Positions 49,695 through 58,159 of a stretch of DNA of 64,000 bases are shown piece after piece. A model generated the notes under the pieces. The model was not told the origin of the DNA. It saw nothing but the letters and a program-made list of their open reading frames with translations, and did no database searches. A program made the position numbers and the translations under genes. The stretch lies in the NCBI RefSeq assembly GCF_016862395.1, contig NZ_BOMW01000061.1, positions 1 through 64,000 on the forward strand, written 5' to 3'. Source of the DNA: Actinoplanes siamensis. Its GTDB lineage: Bacteria > Actinomycetota > Actinomycetes > Mycobacteriales > Micromonosporaceae. How positions within the stretch are numbered: the first letter of the stretch is position 1; every line of letters starts with the position of its first letter.

Positions 49695-51083
49695 TCAGCC
49701 GAGAGCGTTCAGGAACGGCTCGTGGCTGTTCTTGAACTCCCACGAGTAGAAGTTGTCCCAGTTGATGCTCCACGTCATCAGGCCGCGGAAATTCGGGTTG
49801 GTGCCGCTGCGCGGCGCGTAGGAACCGCAGTTCGTGCCCTTGACCAGGCAGTTCACCGCCTGCTGGACGGCCGCCGGCGCGACGTAGCCGTTGCCGGCGC
49901 TGACCGAGCTGGGGGCGCCGAAGGCGATCTGGTCCTCGCGCAGAGCCGGGAACATGTTCGCCGTGTTGCCGGCCACCGGGAAACCGGCCAGCAGCATGTC
50001 GGTCATCGCGATGTGGAAGTCCGCGCCGCCCATCGAGTGGTACTGGCCGTCCAGGCCCATGATCGAGCCGGAGTTGTAGTCCTGCACGTGCAGCACGGTG
50101 AGGTCGTTGCGCAGGGCGTAGATCACCGGGAGGTACGACCCGGCGCGCGGGTCCTGGCCGCCCCACGGGCCGGAGCCGTAATACTGGTAGCCGAGCTGGA
50201 CGAAGAACGTCTCCGGGGCCATGGTCAGCACGAAGCCCGCGCCGTACCGGGCCTTGAGCGACTTCAACGCGCTGATCAGGTTGACGATCACCGGGGTGGT
50301 CGGGTTCCTGAAATCGGTGTCACCGGTGTTCAGCGACAGCGAGTGGCCCTCGAAGTCGACGTCGACGCCGTCCAGGCCGTACTTGTCGATGATCGCGCCG
50401 ACCGAGCTGACGAACCTGTCCCGGGCCGCGGTGGTGGTCAGCTGCACCTGGCCGTTGGCGCCGCCGATGGAGAGCAGCACCTTCTTGCCGGCCGCGCGCT
50501 TGGCCCGGATCGCCGCGACGAACTCCGCGTCGGACTCGACGCCGGGGCACTCGGTGGCCGGGCAGAGCCGGAACTGGATGTCGCCGGAGGTGGCGCTGGT
50601 CGGCTCGCCGAAGGCCAGGTTGATGATGTCCCACTCGGCCGGCACGTCCGCCATCCGCAGGTAGCCGGAGCCGTTGGCGAAGCTGGCGTGCAGGTAGCCG
50701 ATCAGCGCGTGCTTCGGCAGCCCGCCCACCGGGGGCGGCGTGCCCGGCGAGGTGGACGGGGTGGGCGACGCGGACGCCGAGGGCGACGGGGAGGAGCTGG
50801 GCCTGGTCACCGACGGGGAGGGGTTGCCGGTCCCGCCGCAGGCGCCGTTGTTGGCCCAGACGTCCCACTGGCCGCTCTTGAGGACCGGGTCCTCGCCCTG
50901 GGTCCACCACTTCGCGGTGTAGTTGTTGCCGCCCTTGGAGACGACGTTGTCCTTGACGTAGGCAGTGGTGGCGCTCCACGCCGGAGCACAGGCCACGGCG
51001 GCGCTCGCGGTGGCCGCGACATAGACGGTTGAGCACGCAGCGGCCAGAGCAGCCGCGGCCGCGAGGAGGACGGATCGACGCAT
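49695..51083 (-). CDS. secreted GH18 chitinase with chitin-binding module
   Basis: A 462-residue exported enzyme from ATG 51083. The signal peptide ends near ...ATASAAVA. An N-terminal CBM5/12-type module (CAPAWSATTAYVKDNVV, WWTQGEDPV) precedes a Pro/Ser linker (about 88-120) and the GH18 barrel, whose catalytic motif is LDGVDVDFEGH (DxxDxDxE); KVLLSIGG, LTMAPET and LMTWSINWDN are further family blocks. It hydrolyses chitin outside the cell. There is no ribosome site before the ATG; a near-consensus promoter is placed so that transcription would begin at the start codon. No DasR-type site was seen. Confidence 0.9.
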   Translation of the reverse strand: MRRSVLLAAAAALAAACSTVYVAATASAAVACAPAWSATTAYVKDNVVSKGGNNYTAKWWTQGEDPVLKSGQWDVWANNGACGGTGNPSPSVTRPSSSPSPSASASPTPSTSPGTPPPVGGLPKHALIGYLHASFANGSGYLRMADVPAEWDIINLAFGEPTSATSGDIQFRLCPATECPGVESDAEFVAAIRAKRAAGKKVLLSIGGANGQVQLTTTAARDRFVSSVGAIIDKYGLDGVDVDFEGHSLSLNTGDTDFRNPTTPVIVNLISALKSLKARYGAGFVLTMAPETFFVQLGYQYYGSGPWGGQDPRAGSYLPVIYALRNDLTVLHVQDYNSGSIMGLDGQYHSMGGADFHIAMTDMLLAGFPVAGNTANMFPALREDQIAFGAPSSVSAGNGYVAPAAVQQAVNCLVKGTNCGSYAPRSGTNPNFRGLMTWSINWDNFYSWEFKNSHEPFLNALG

Positions 51084-51089
51084 GCGCAA

Positions 51090-51118
51090 TTATTAGGACT
51101 GTTAACTGAAGATGTAAA
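51090..51118 (-). promoter_or_regulatory. near-consensus promoter giving a leaderless chitinase mRNA
   Basis: On the minus strand TTTACA (51118-51113), a 17-bp spacer and TAATAA (51095-51090) are followed six bases later by the ATG. The expected first transcribed base is the A of the start codon, consistent with the missing Shine-Dalgarno sequence. The segment is strikingly AT-rich for this genome. Confidence 0.75.
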
Positions 51119-51229
51119 GGGGCGGGCGCGATCGTCGCGCCGCGCGATCGCGGCGGTGGCGTCAGGTGATCGGCTCCGCGCCGCCGCCCGCACTCCCGGC
51201 GCGGGCTCTCCCGGGCGCCGCCGCTCGCG

Positions 51230-52030
51230 CTACCAGGTGGCGAGGACGCGGGCCTGGCCTCCGGACCCACCCTCGTACGGGATCAGGCCCACGAAGATCG
51301 TCGCGCCCCGGCGCGGCAGCCGGCCCAGGTTGGCCAGGTTCTCGATGCCGTAACGGTCGGCGCCGGTGAGCGCCAGGTGCGTGTCGAACGTCGCCGAGCT
51401 GCCGGGGTCGATGCTCAGCGTGTCGACGCCCAGCGCCCGGATCCTCCGGCTGCGCAGCAGCCACTCGCACGCGTCCGTGCCGAAGCCGGGGAAGTGCAGC
51501 GTTCCCGCGCTGTCGGCGCCCCGGTACGCGCCGGCGTCGCCCACCTTGGCCCCCCAGCCGGAGTACATCAGCACCGCCGCGCCGTCCGGGATCCGCCCGT
51601 GCCGGCGCTCGAACGCGCGCAGGTCGTCGACGGTCACGACGGTGTCCGGGTCGCGCGCCGCCCGGGCCGCGATGTCCACCACGACAGCCGGGAGCAGCAG
51701 CTCCGAGGGGTGCAGCTCGGTCGACGTCCGGCCGCCGGTGGTGAAGTGCGCGGGCGCGTCGACGTGCGTGCCGACGTGCTCCAGCACGCGCCACTGCTGC
51801 ATGTAGTAGCCGTCGGCCGGGATCGTGGTGGCGGTCCGCCGGGCCGCCTCCTCCCCCGGCGTGAAGGCCGGGAACGCCGGCCCGAGCGGGTAGGTGAGAT
51901 CCAGCGGCCCGTGGTGGCCCGCCGCGGCCTGGGCCGGATCGGTCAACGCGACGGACGCGGCGACGCCTGCGCCGCCGAAGAGCGCGGCCCGGCGGGTCAG
52001 GCCGCCGGCTTTGTTCTCCTCGATGCACAT
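51230..52030 (-). CDS. Tat-exported cyclase-family metal hydrolase
   Basis: A 266-residue protein. The N-terminus has a twin-arginine signal (LTRRAALFGGAGVAASVAL) ending at AQAAA. The cyclase/kynurenine-formamidase signature is present: HVGTHVDAPAHF (metal-binding His and Asp) plus DTLSIDPGSSATFDTHLAL and PLRRG-type end blocks. Members hydrolyse amide or lactone bonds. No tryptophan-degradation gene is near, so the substrate is unknown. Export through Tat agrees with a metal loaded in the cytoplasm. Confidence 0.82.
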   Translation of the reverse strand: MCIEENKAGGLTRRAALFGGAGVAASVALTDPAQAAAGHHGPLDLTYPLGPAFPAFTPGEEAARRTATTIPADGYYMQQWRVLEHVGTHVDAPAHFTTGGRTSTELHPSELLLPAVVVDIAARAARDPDTVVTVDDLRAFERRHGRIPDGAAVLMYSGWGAKVGDAGAYRGADSAGTLHFPGFGTDACEWLLRSRRIRALGVDTLSIDPGSSATFDTHLALTGADRYGIENLANLGRLPRRGATIFVGLIPYEGGSGGQARVLATW

Positions 52031-52082
52031 ATCCGGGACTGTACGGCGCGGACCGGCCCCGGCGCGGCCCGTCCCCGGACGG

Positions 52083-52754
52083 TCAGGCCATGCGTTCGAA
52101 CCCGGTGCCGAACCTGCGGATCACCAGGTCACCCAGCAGGATCGACATCATCAGGTCGTTTCCTCCGGTGGCGGTCCAGAGCATCGCGGCGGCCTCGCCG
52201 TCCAGGCGTACCGTGACCGAGGGCAGGATACGCGCGTCCACCGTCTGCGGAGGGCCGAAGTCGGCGCGGGACGGCGCCTTCGGCGGCGCGGACTTCGGCG
52301 GCGCGGACTTCGGCGGCGCGGACTTCGGCGGCGCGGACCTCGGCGCGGCCGCCGCCTCCGGGCTGCTCGGCTGGTGGCCGCAGGTGAGGCAGCCGCCGGT
52401 GAGTCCGGTGAGGACGTACCTGGTGACCACCTCGCGGTTGGCCGGCTTCCACCACCGGTCCCCGCACCAGGAGCAGGCGACGCCCGGGAGGTAGACCGCG
52501 GCGGCCGCGTGGGCGTCCGCCGCCTCCTGCCCGTCCTCGGCGTGCTCGCACGGACGGTGCGGACCGCTCGCGGCCGGTCCGGCGGCCAGCGCGAGCCAGC
52601 GCGGCTGCGCGCCTGCGGGAGCGCAGGCCCAGTAACGCTGGGCCCGCGCGAAACCATCGGCGTCCGCCGTGGGGTGGCGCCGCAGCGCCAAGGTCAGCAG
52701 CCCCCGCCCGTCTGGGCCGGTAGTCAGCGTGAAGCGGTCCACCTGCTCGGTCAT
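52083..52754 (-). CDS. hypothetical protein with Cys-rich centre and SAPPK repeats
   Basis: A 223-residue protein I do not recognise. ATG 52754 is used. The middle has CSWCGDRWWKPANREVV and GGCLTCGHQ, two CxxC pairs suitable for one zinc ion. A four-fold SAPPK repeat follows (about 142-161), then a C-terminal alpha/beta segment (ARILPSVTVRLDGEAAAMLW, MMSILLGDLVIRRF). No signal peptide. Zinc binding is an inference from spacing. Confidence 0.6.
   Translation of the reverse strand: MTEQVDRFTLTTGPDGRGLLTLALRRHPTADADGFARAQRYWACAPAGAQPRWLALAAGPAASGPHRPCEHAEDGQEAADAHAAAAVYLPGVACSWCGDRWWKPANREVVTRYVLTGLTGGCLTCGHQPSSPEAAAAPRSAPPKSAPPKSAPPKSAPPKAPSRADFGPPQTVDARILPSVTVRLDGEAAAMLWTATGGNDLMMSILLGDLVIRRFGTGFERMA
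52281..52340 (-). repeat. four 15-bp tandem repeats
   Basis: CGGCGGCGCGGACTT occurs four times in a row (the fourth copy has one change), encoding Ser-Ala-Pro-Pro-Lys repeats. Frame-preserving copy-number variation among strains is expected. Confidence 0.9.
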
Positions 52755-53221
52755 GGCCCGACCATCGGCACGCCACCGTCCGCGCCAAAGAGATTCCGCC
52801 CACGATCCTGCCGGTCGCCGCGGCACCTGCCACACGCCACCACGTCGTACCGCTCCAGCACCCTGTCGGCACCCGCCGAGCTGATCCCCGTCACGCCGTG
52901 CCGGAAGCAGCCATCACTCCCGGCCACGCACACACCCAGATGGCCCCAACCGGCTCCGGCAGCAACCACCACCCCCGGCCGGGGCTGGCCGCCCCGGACC
53001 GGGCCGGGAAACGACGACCAGGGCGTTGTGGGCGATCGATCGCGGGACGGCCTGCAGGGCGATATCGCGGCGACCACGGGGATGCGCCGCGACCGGCCCG
53101 CGCCGCCGCCCGCCGAGTCCCTTCAGGACACCGTCGCGCACGCCGCGCCGAGAATTCGCAGATCACAATATCGATCGACGGTCACCCATAGTTCACGTGA
53201 CCCCGCCTAGGGTACAAGACT
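52755..53221. other. 467-bp region without a supported gene
   Basis: Frames open on both strands, but none has a ribosome site or recognisable protein. A cysteine-containing minus-strand frame at 52751-53077 was considered and rejected. The right end should hold the phosphatase promoter; the A/T-richer CACAATATCGATCG near 53165 is the only hint. Confidence 0.35.
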
Positions 53222-54745
53222 ATGACAGTCATCAATCGCCGGGTGTTCGTGCTCGGCGGCCTGGCCACCGCCGGATCGATTGCCGTACCGTCCCTCGCGC
53301 GCGCCGCCGTGCCGTACCCGTTCACCCTCGGCATCGCCTCCGGCGAACCGGACTCCTCCAGCGTCGTCCTCTGGACCCGCCTCGCCCCGTCCCCGCTGAA
53401 CGCCGACGGCCAGGGCGGCATGCCCGATGCCGACGTCACCGTCGACTGGCAGGTGTCCGCCGACGACAGGTTCACCGCCTTGATCGCGTCCGGCTCGGTG
53501 ACCGCCCGGTACGCCGACGCCCACGCGGTGCACGTGGTGGCCGGCGGGCTGGCCCCGGACGCCGAGTACTACTACCGGTTCCGCGCCCAGGGCCACATCT
53601 CCGCGACCGGCCGCACCCGCACCGCGCCGCAGACCGGCGCGTTCGGCCGGGACCTGAGGATGGCGTTCGCGTCCTGCGCCCACTACGAGTCCGGCTATTT
53701 CACCGCGTACCGCCGGATGGCCGAGGACCGGCCCGACCTGATCCTGCACCTGGGCGACTACATCTACGAGGACGCGGCCACCACCGGGTCGGTCCGCGAG
53801 CACGCCGGCGCGGAGATCGTCAGCCTGGCCGACTACCGGCGCCGGTACGCGCAGTACAAGAGCGACCCGGACCTGCAGGCCGCGCACGCCGTCGCGCCGT
53901 GGCTGGTGGTCCCGGACGATCACGAGGTGGAGAACAACTACGCGAACCTGGTGCGCGCGGACAGCAGCCCGGCGCTGACCGACGCGCAGTGGACCGCCCG
54001 GCGCACCGCCGCGTACCGCGCGTACTACGAGAACATGCCGCTGCGGCCGGCGCAGGCGCCGAGCGGGAACAGCATCCCGCTCTACCGGCGCGTGCGGTGG
54101 GGACTGCTGGCGACGTTCCACATGCTCGACACCCGGCAGTTCCGCGACGACCAGGCGTGCGGTGACGGCTGGAAGGTGTGCCCGGCAGCGGACACCGCCA
54201 CCCGGACGTTGACCGGCGCGGCGCAGGAGGCCTGGCTGCTCGACGGGCTCGCGCAGCGGAACGCCACCTGGGACATCCTCGGGCAGCAGGTGTTCTTCGC
54301 GCGGCAGTTCGACGCGACCGGCGCCGCGAGCATGGACGCCTGGGACGGGTACCGGGCGTCGAGGTCGCGGATCCAGCAGGGGTGGCGCGACCGGAACGTA
54401 CGAAATCCTCTGGTCCTGACCGGGGATGTGCATGCCGCGTGGGCCAACAACCTGCTCGCCGACTACGCCGAGCCGAACTCCGCGGTGATCGGCACCGAGC
54501 TGGTCTGCACCTCGATCGCCTCCGGCGGTGACGGCAGCGCGACCACCACCATCCCGAATGCCGCCACCAATCCGCACCTGAAGTTCTACTCGGCCCGGCG
54601 CGGATACACGCTCACCACGATCAGTCCCGGACAGGTCCGCGCGGACTTCCGCTCGGTGGCCGCGGTGAGCGAGCACGGCGCCGCCGTCTCGACCCTGAAA
54701 TCGTTCGCCGTCCTGGATGGTGTGCCCGGGCTGGAGGCCCTCTGA
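53222..54745 (+). CDS. phoD: PhoD-like alkaline phosphatase/phosphodiesterase, Tat-exported
   Basis: A 507-residue secreted enzyme. The Tat signal INRRVFVLGGLATAGSIAV ends at LARA. PhoD motifs appear in order: an N-terminal immunoglobulin-like part (SGEPDSSSVVLWTRLAP), RMAFASCAHYESGYF, the metal motif ILHLGDYIYED, VVPDDHEVENNY, and LTGDVHAAWANN with the distal His ligands. It uses Ca2+/Fe3+ to release phosphate from phosphodiesters or teichoic-type polymers outside the cell. No PHO-box-like repeats were recognised upstream. Its stop overlaps the next gene's start (TGATG), so the downstream protein is made with it. Confidence 0.88.
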   Translation: MTVINRRVFVLGGLATAGSIAVPSLARAAVPYPFTLGIASGEPDSSSVVLWTRLAPSPLNADGQGGMPDADVTVDWQVSADDRFTALIASGSVTARYADAHAVHVVAGGLAPDAEYYYRFRAQGHISATGRTRTAPQTGAFGRDLRMAFASCAHYESGYFTAYRRMAEDRPDLILHLGDYIYEDAATTGSVREHAGAEIVSLADYRRRYAQYKSDPDLQAAHAVAPWLVVPDDHEVENNYANLVRADSSPALTDAQWTARRTAAYRAYYENMPLRPAQAPSGNSIPLYRRVRWGLLATFHMLDTRQFRDDQACGDGWKVCPAADTATRTLTGAAQEAWLLDGLAQRNATWDILGQQVFFARQFDATGAASMDAWDGYRASRSRIQQGWRDRNVRNPLVLTGDVHAAWANNLLADYAEPNSAVIGTELVCTSIASGGDGSATTTIPNAATNPHLKFYSARRGYTLTTISPGQVRADFRSVAAVSEHGAAVSTLKSFAVLDGVPGLEAL

Positions 54746-55947
54746 TGATGCCGCTCGTCGCGCTTGTTTCCACGGCTCTGGTCACGTTCAGCACCGCCAA
54801 CAGCGTCGCCACCGGCGACCAGGACGCTCCGGCGATCGCCGCCAACCGCACCGGGCAGGTCGCCGTCGTCTGGGAGGACGACCGGGACACCAGCGCGCCC
54901 GAGGACGACACGCATTCCGAGATCTACCTGCGCCTGTTCGACGACGGCGCGCCGGTCTACGAGATCAAGCTGTCCGGCGGCGGCGCCAGCGGCGTGAACT
55001 GGAAGCACGTCACGCCGGACGTCGCGCTCGACGACCGGGGCAACGCGGTGGTGGTGTGGGCCGACGACCCGGACGGCAACGGCGCGTTCAACATCCCGTA
55101 CCGGGTGGTGTCCCCGGCCGGGACCGTGCTGGCGTCCGGCCGGGCCAACGCGAACACCGATGGCGACCAGCGGGTGCCGCGCGTCGCGGTGGACCCCGAC
55201 GGCGCCTCCGGCAGCGCCTCCGCTGTGGCTTTCACAGTCGTCTGGGAGGACACCCAGGGCTCCGCGGTGACGGTCCGGGCCGCCGGTTACACGGCCGCCA
55301 CGACCAAGGCTTACGAGGTGACGGCCTCGCAGACCACTGGCGCCCACCACCGGCCGGACGTGGCGGTCTCCGCCTCCGGGGACGCCACGGTCGTCTGGGA
55401 GGAGGACGCCGACGCCAACGGGTACGACAACATCGGGCTGGTCCGGCTGGCCCGGGCGAACGGCGCGGTGACGCTGAGCCGCCGCACCGCCAACGCCTCC
55501 GGCGACGGGCAGCAGCGCCGGCCGGCGATCGCGGCGAACTTCAACGGCGACCTCGTCCTCGCCTGGGAGTCCGACCACACCGGCACGAACGGCGTGTGGG
55601 CACGGTCGTTCACCGCGGCCGGCGCCGCCCGGCACAACGAGGTCGAGGTGTCGGCCACGGCGGGCGCCGCGGCGCCCACGGTGGGCCTGGACGACCAGGC
55701 GGACGCGGCGGTCGGCTGGACGGTGTCCGGCGTGGACGGCTGGGTGCGCGGGATCAACCCGGACGGCACGTTCGACGGGCGGCTCGGCGCGCAGACCCTG
55801 ACCGGCACCACCGCCGGGCGGCAGGATCAGTTCGCGGTGGCCGTGTCGGCGTGGGGCGAGGTGCCGGTGGCGTACACCGACGACAGCGACGGCAACCTGT
55901 TCGACCAGATCATGCTGGGAGTGGGGGCCACCGACAGCGACTGGTGA
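54745..55947 (+). CDS. exported repeat protein of propeller type, coupled to PhoD
   Basis: A 400-residue protein with a short signal-like N-terminus (LVALVSTALVTFSTANS). It consists of about six sequence repeats with the core VAVVWEDDRD/VVVWADDPDGNG/TVVWEEDADANG/LVLAWESDHTG, each preceded by PAIA or PDVA(L/V), as in beta-propeller proteins of the sialidase-like repeat class. The Asp-rich loops (DxDxxG) may bind calcium. The function is unknown. The start overlaps the phosphatase stop, which suggests a shared role at the cell surface, perhaps binding a phosphorylated polymer (inference). Confidence 0.7.
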   Translation: MMPLVALVSTALVTFSTANSVATGDQDAPAIAANRTGQVAVVWEDDRDTSAPEDDTHSEIYLRLFDDGAPVYEIKLSGGGASGVNWKHVTPDVALDDRGNAVVVWADDPDGNGAFNIPYRVVSPAGTVLASGRANANTDGDQRVPRVAVDPDGASGSASAVAFTVVWEDTQGSAVTVRAAGYTAATTKAYEVTASQTTGAHHRPDVAVSASGDATVVWEEDADANGYDNIGLVRLARANGAVTLSRRTANASGDGQQRRPAIAANFNGDLVLAWESDHTGTNGVWARSFTAAGAARHNEVEVSATAGAAAPTVGLDDQADAAVGWTVSGVDGWVRGINPDGTFDGRLGAQTLTGTTAGRQDQFAVAVSAWGEVPVAYTDDSDGNLFDQIMLGVGATDSDW

Positions 55948-55950
55948 CCC

Positions 55951-56358
55951 TCAGCCGGGCAGCCGGCTCAGGTCGCCGCCGAGCAGGTCCGCCGCGTACC
56001 TGCGCAGGTTGCCCGCCAGCAGCCGGGCGGTCTCGTCGTTCGGCACGACGTGCAGCTGCCAGGGGCCGACCCGCCGGGCATGGCCGCTGAGCGCCTCGAC
56101 GTCCTCGAGGGCGAAGCGGTTACGCCCGGCGTCCGGTCCCTTCGGGAACTCGCCGCCGGCCAGCCGGACGACCCAGACCTTGAGGGTGTCGCGCGGATAC
56201 CAGGCGACCACCACGCCGGTGACCGGCCCGCGGTAGCGCAGGGCGAACCCGCCGTGCTCGTAGCGGGCCGGGTCACGCCGGTAGCCCAGTTCCCCGACGA
56301 GGAATCCGAAGGCCCGGTCGCAGGTCTGCGCCGCGGCGAGCAGGTGCTGTGCCGTCAT
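55951..56358 (-). CDS. conserved hypothetical protein
   Basis: A 135-residue soluble alpha/beta protein starting MTAQHLLAAAQTCDRAFGFLVGELGYRRD. It contains the strands FALRYRGPVTGVVVAWYPRD and LKVWVVRLAGGEFP. The pattern, a helix, a YRRDP..Y..GGF.LRY block and then strands, is like several small proteins found beside polymorphic toxin genes, but no toxin is near and I make no assignment. It converges on the propeller gene with 3 bp between the stops. Confidence 0.6.
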   Translation of the reverse strand: MTAQHLLAAAQTCDRAFGFLVGELGYRRDPARYEHGGFALRYRGPVTGVVVAWYPRDTLKVWVVRLAGGEFPKGPDAGRNRFALEDVEALSGHARRVGPWQLHVVPNDETARLLAGNLRRYAADLLGGDLSRLPG

Positions 56359-56579
56359 GCCCGGGGACGATAGCCGGCGTGATCAATATCCGCAGTCCGC
56401 TTCCCGGGCCGATTCCCACGCCCGGCCGCACGCAGCCGGCTGGCACGCTGACGCCCTGTCCGCCACGGACCTGGAGCCGACCGCTGCCGATCTCGCGGAG
56501 ATCGAGACGGCGGCGCGAAGGGGGCGGTCGGCGGCGACCGCCACCCCTCGGCGCCGATGTCCTCGGCCGGAGCCGGGAC

Positions 56580-57917
56580 CTAGGACGCGGGGGCCACCGA
56601 CGTCTCACCCGGCGGCGGGTTGTCCGGGTCGAGGCTGCGCGACGCGGCCTCGACCCGGTCCTGCGCCGCCGCCTCGTCGTCGTCGGTGGGTTCGGTGCCC
56701 GGTGGCTCACGGTCCGGGGTCGGCTCGCCGTCCGGGTGGTCCACCAGGTAGCGGATCGCGGTGTTCAGCACGGCCAGCAGCGGCACCGCGATCAGGCCGC
56801 CGACGATGCCGGCCACCACGACGCCGGCGGCGATCGCCAGGATCACCGCGAGCGGGTGCAGCGCCACCGCCCGGCCCATGATCAGCGGCTGCAGGACGTG
56901 GCCCTCCAACTGCTGCACCGCGATCACGACGGCCAGCACGCTGATCGCGGCCACCGGGCCGTTGGCCACCAGCGCCACCAGCACCGCCACCGCACCGCTG
57001 ATCGTCGCGCCGACGACCGGGATGAAGGCGCCGAGGAAGACCAGGGCGGCGAGCGGCAGCGCCATCGGCACGCGGAGCGCGAACAGACCGATGCCGATGC
57101 CCACGGCATCGACGAAAGCCACCAGGACCGTGGCCCGGACGTACGACACCAGCGTGTGCCACGAGTAGTGACCGGCCCGGGCGGTGGGCACCCGCGCGTC
57201 CCGCGGCAGCAGCCGGCACAGGAACGTCCAGATCTGGCCGCCGTCGCGCAGGAAGAAGAAGAGCGTGAACAGCACCAGGAAGAAGCCGGTGACCACCTCG
57301 CCGACGGTGGTCGCGGTGCTCAGCGCGCCGCTGGTGATCGAGCCCTGGCTGGCGGTCAGCGAGTCCCGGGCCCGGTCGACGTACTGGCTCAGCTGCGCGT
57401 CGGTGATGTGCAGCGGGCTGTCGCGCAGCCACCGCTGCACCTCGTCGACGCCCTGGCCGACCTGTGTGGACAGGTTGTCGAACTGGCTGATGAAGGTCCG
57501 CACGATCAGCCCGAGCCCGCCGAAGACCACCAGCAGTGCGGCCACCTCCACGAGTCCGGCGGCGAGCGACTTCTTCATGCCGTTGCGTACCAGCCGCGCG
57601 CTCAGCGGCTGGAACAGCGCCGCCAGCAGCAGCGCCACCACGACCGGGATGAGCACCACGTGCAGCAGCCCGATGATCCGCAGCAACAGGTACCCGGCGA
57701 CGACGAAGAGGATGAAGCGCCACGCCCAGGCCCCGGCCGTGCGCACCCCGCGGGGCAGCACGTCGGCGGCCGACGACGGTGGCTGGTTCACCACCACGAC
57801 GGGTGTGGTGGGTTCGGCGAGTTCCGGGCCGGCCGTGAACGGCGGCGGCGTGTTGCGACTGGCGGCGGTCGCCAGTGTCGTCCGGGCGCGTTCCCGGACC
57901 GTCTGTGCCCAGCTCAT
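56580..57917 (-). CDS. AI-2E family transporter (PerM-like permease)
   Basis: A 445-residue membrane protein. ATG 57917 follows GAAGGGGAAAA. After about 60 polar residues there are eight helices in the AI-2E/PerM arrangement, with the long loop LSTQVGQGVDEVQRWLRDSP between helices 3 and 4 and the family block FLGAFIPVVGATISGAVAVLVAL, then GHVLQPLIMGRAVALHPLAVI. The acidic tail (TEPTDDDEAAAQDRVEAASR) is cytoplasmic. Relatives export autoinducer-2, act as Na+/H+ antiporters or have unknown substrates; the sequence cannot decide. Confidence 0.88.
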   Translation of the reverse strand: MSWAQTVRERARTTLATAASRNTPPPFTAGPELAEPTTPVVVVNQPPSSAADVLPRGVRTAGAWAWRFILFVVAGYLLLRIIGLLHVVLIPVVVALLLAALFQPLSARLVRNGMKKSLAAGLVEVAALLVVFGGLGLIVRTFISQFDNLSTQVGQGVDEVQRWLRDSPLHITDAQLSQYVDRARDSLTASQGSITSGALSTATTVGEVVTGFFLVLFTLFFFLRDGGQIWTFLCRLLPRDARVPTARAGHYSWHTLVSYVRATVLVAFVDAVGIGIGLFALRVPMALPLAALVFLGAFIPVVGATISGAVAVLVALVANGPVAAISVLAVVIAVQQLEGHVLQPLIMGRAVALHPLAVILAIAAGVVVAGIVGGLIAVPLLAVLNTAIRYLVDHPDGEPTPDREPPGTEPTDDDEAAAQDRVEAASRSLDPDNPPPGETSVAPAS

Positions 57918-57997
57918 CAGGTTTTCCCCTTCGGTTGCTGCACCGATGCCCGGGGACACGTGATTTCATGCTTGACCAACGGGTCCGGGGTCCGCGC

Positions 57998-58159
57998 ATG
58001 TGGCGAATCGTGCGCTGGGCGCTGATAGTGCTGTGGGTGGTCGCGGCCGGCGCGGCGTGGTGGGGCGCGGGCTTCCGGGCCCGCGCATCAAGGTGCGCGA
58101 GCTGGGTATCAGCGGCGCATGAAAGAGTTCGCGTGGCTGGGAATCGTCCGGCACGGTGA
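57998..58159 (+). pseudogene. 5' stub of a small membrane protein gene
   Basis: ATG 57998 opens MWRIVRWALIVLWVVAAGAAWW, a typical signal-anchor helix, but after about 30 residues the frame turns Arg/Ser-rich and stops inside the next gene. It looks like a truncated gene for a single-span membrane protein; a genuine 53-residue membrane peptide is possible. Confidence 0.35.

Noticed and set aside
52281..52340. Short tandem repeats as a possible CRISPR array
   Set aside because: Units are contiguous without spacers and in frame in a protein; the same holds for 42203-42238 and 63509-63712.
52751..53077. Minus-strand frame with a GISSAGADRVLERYDVVACG segment
   Set aside because: No ribosome site, no recognised family and poor composition before and after this segment.
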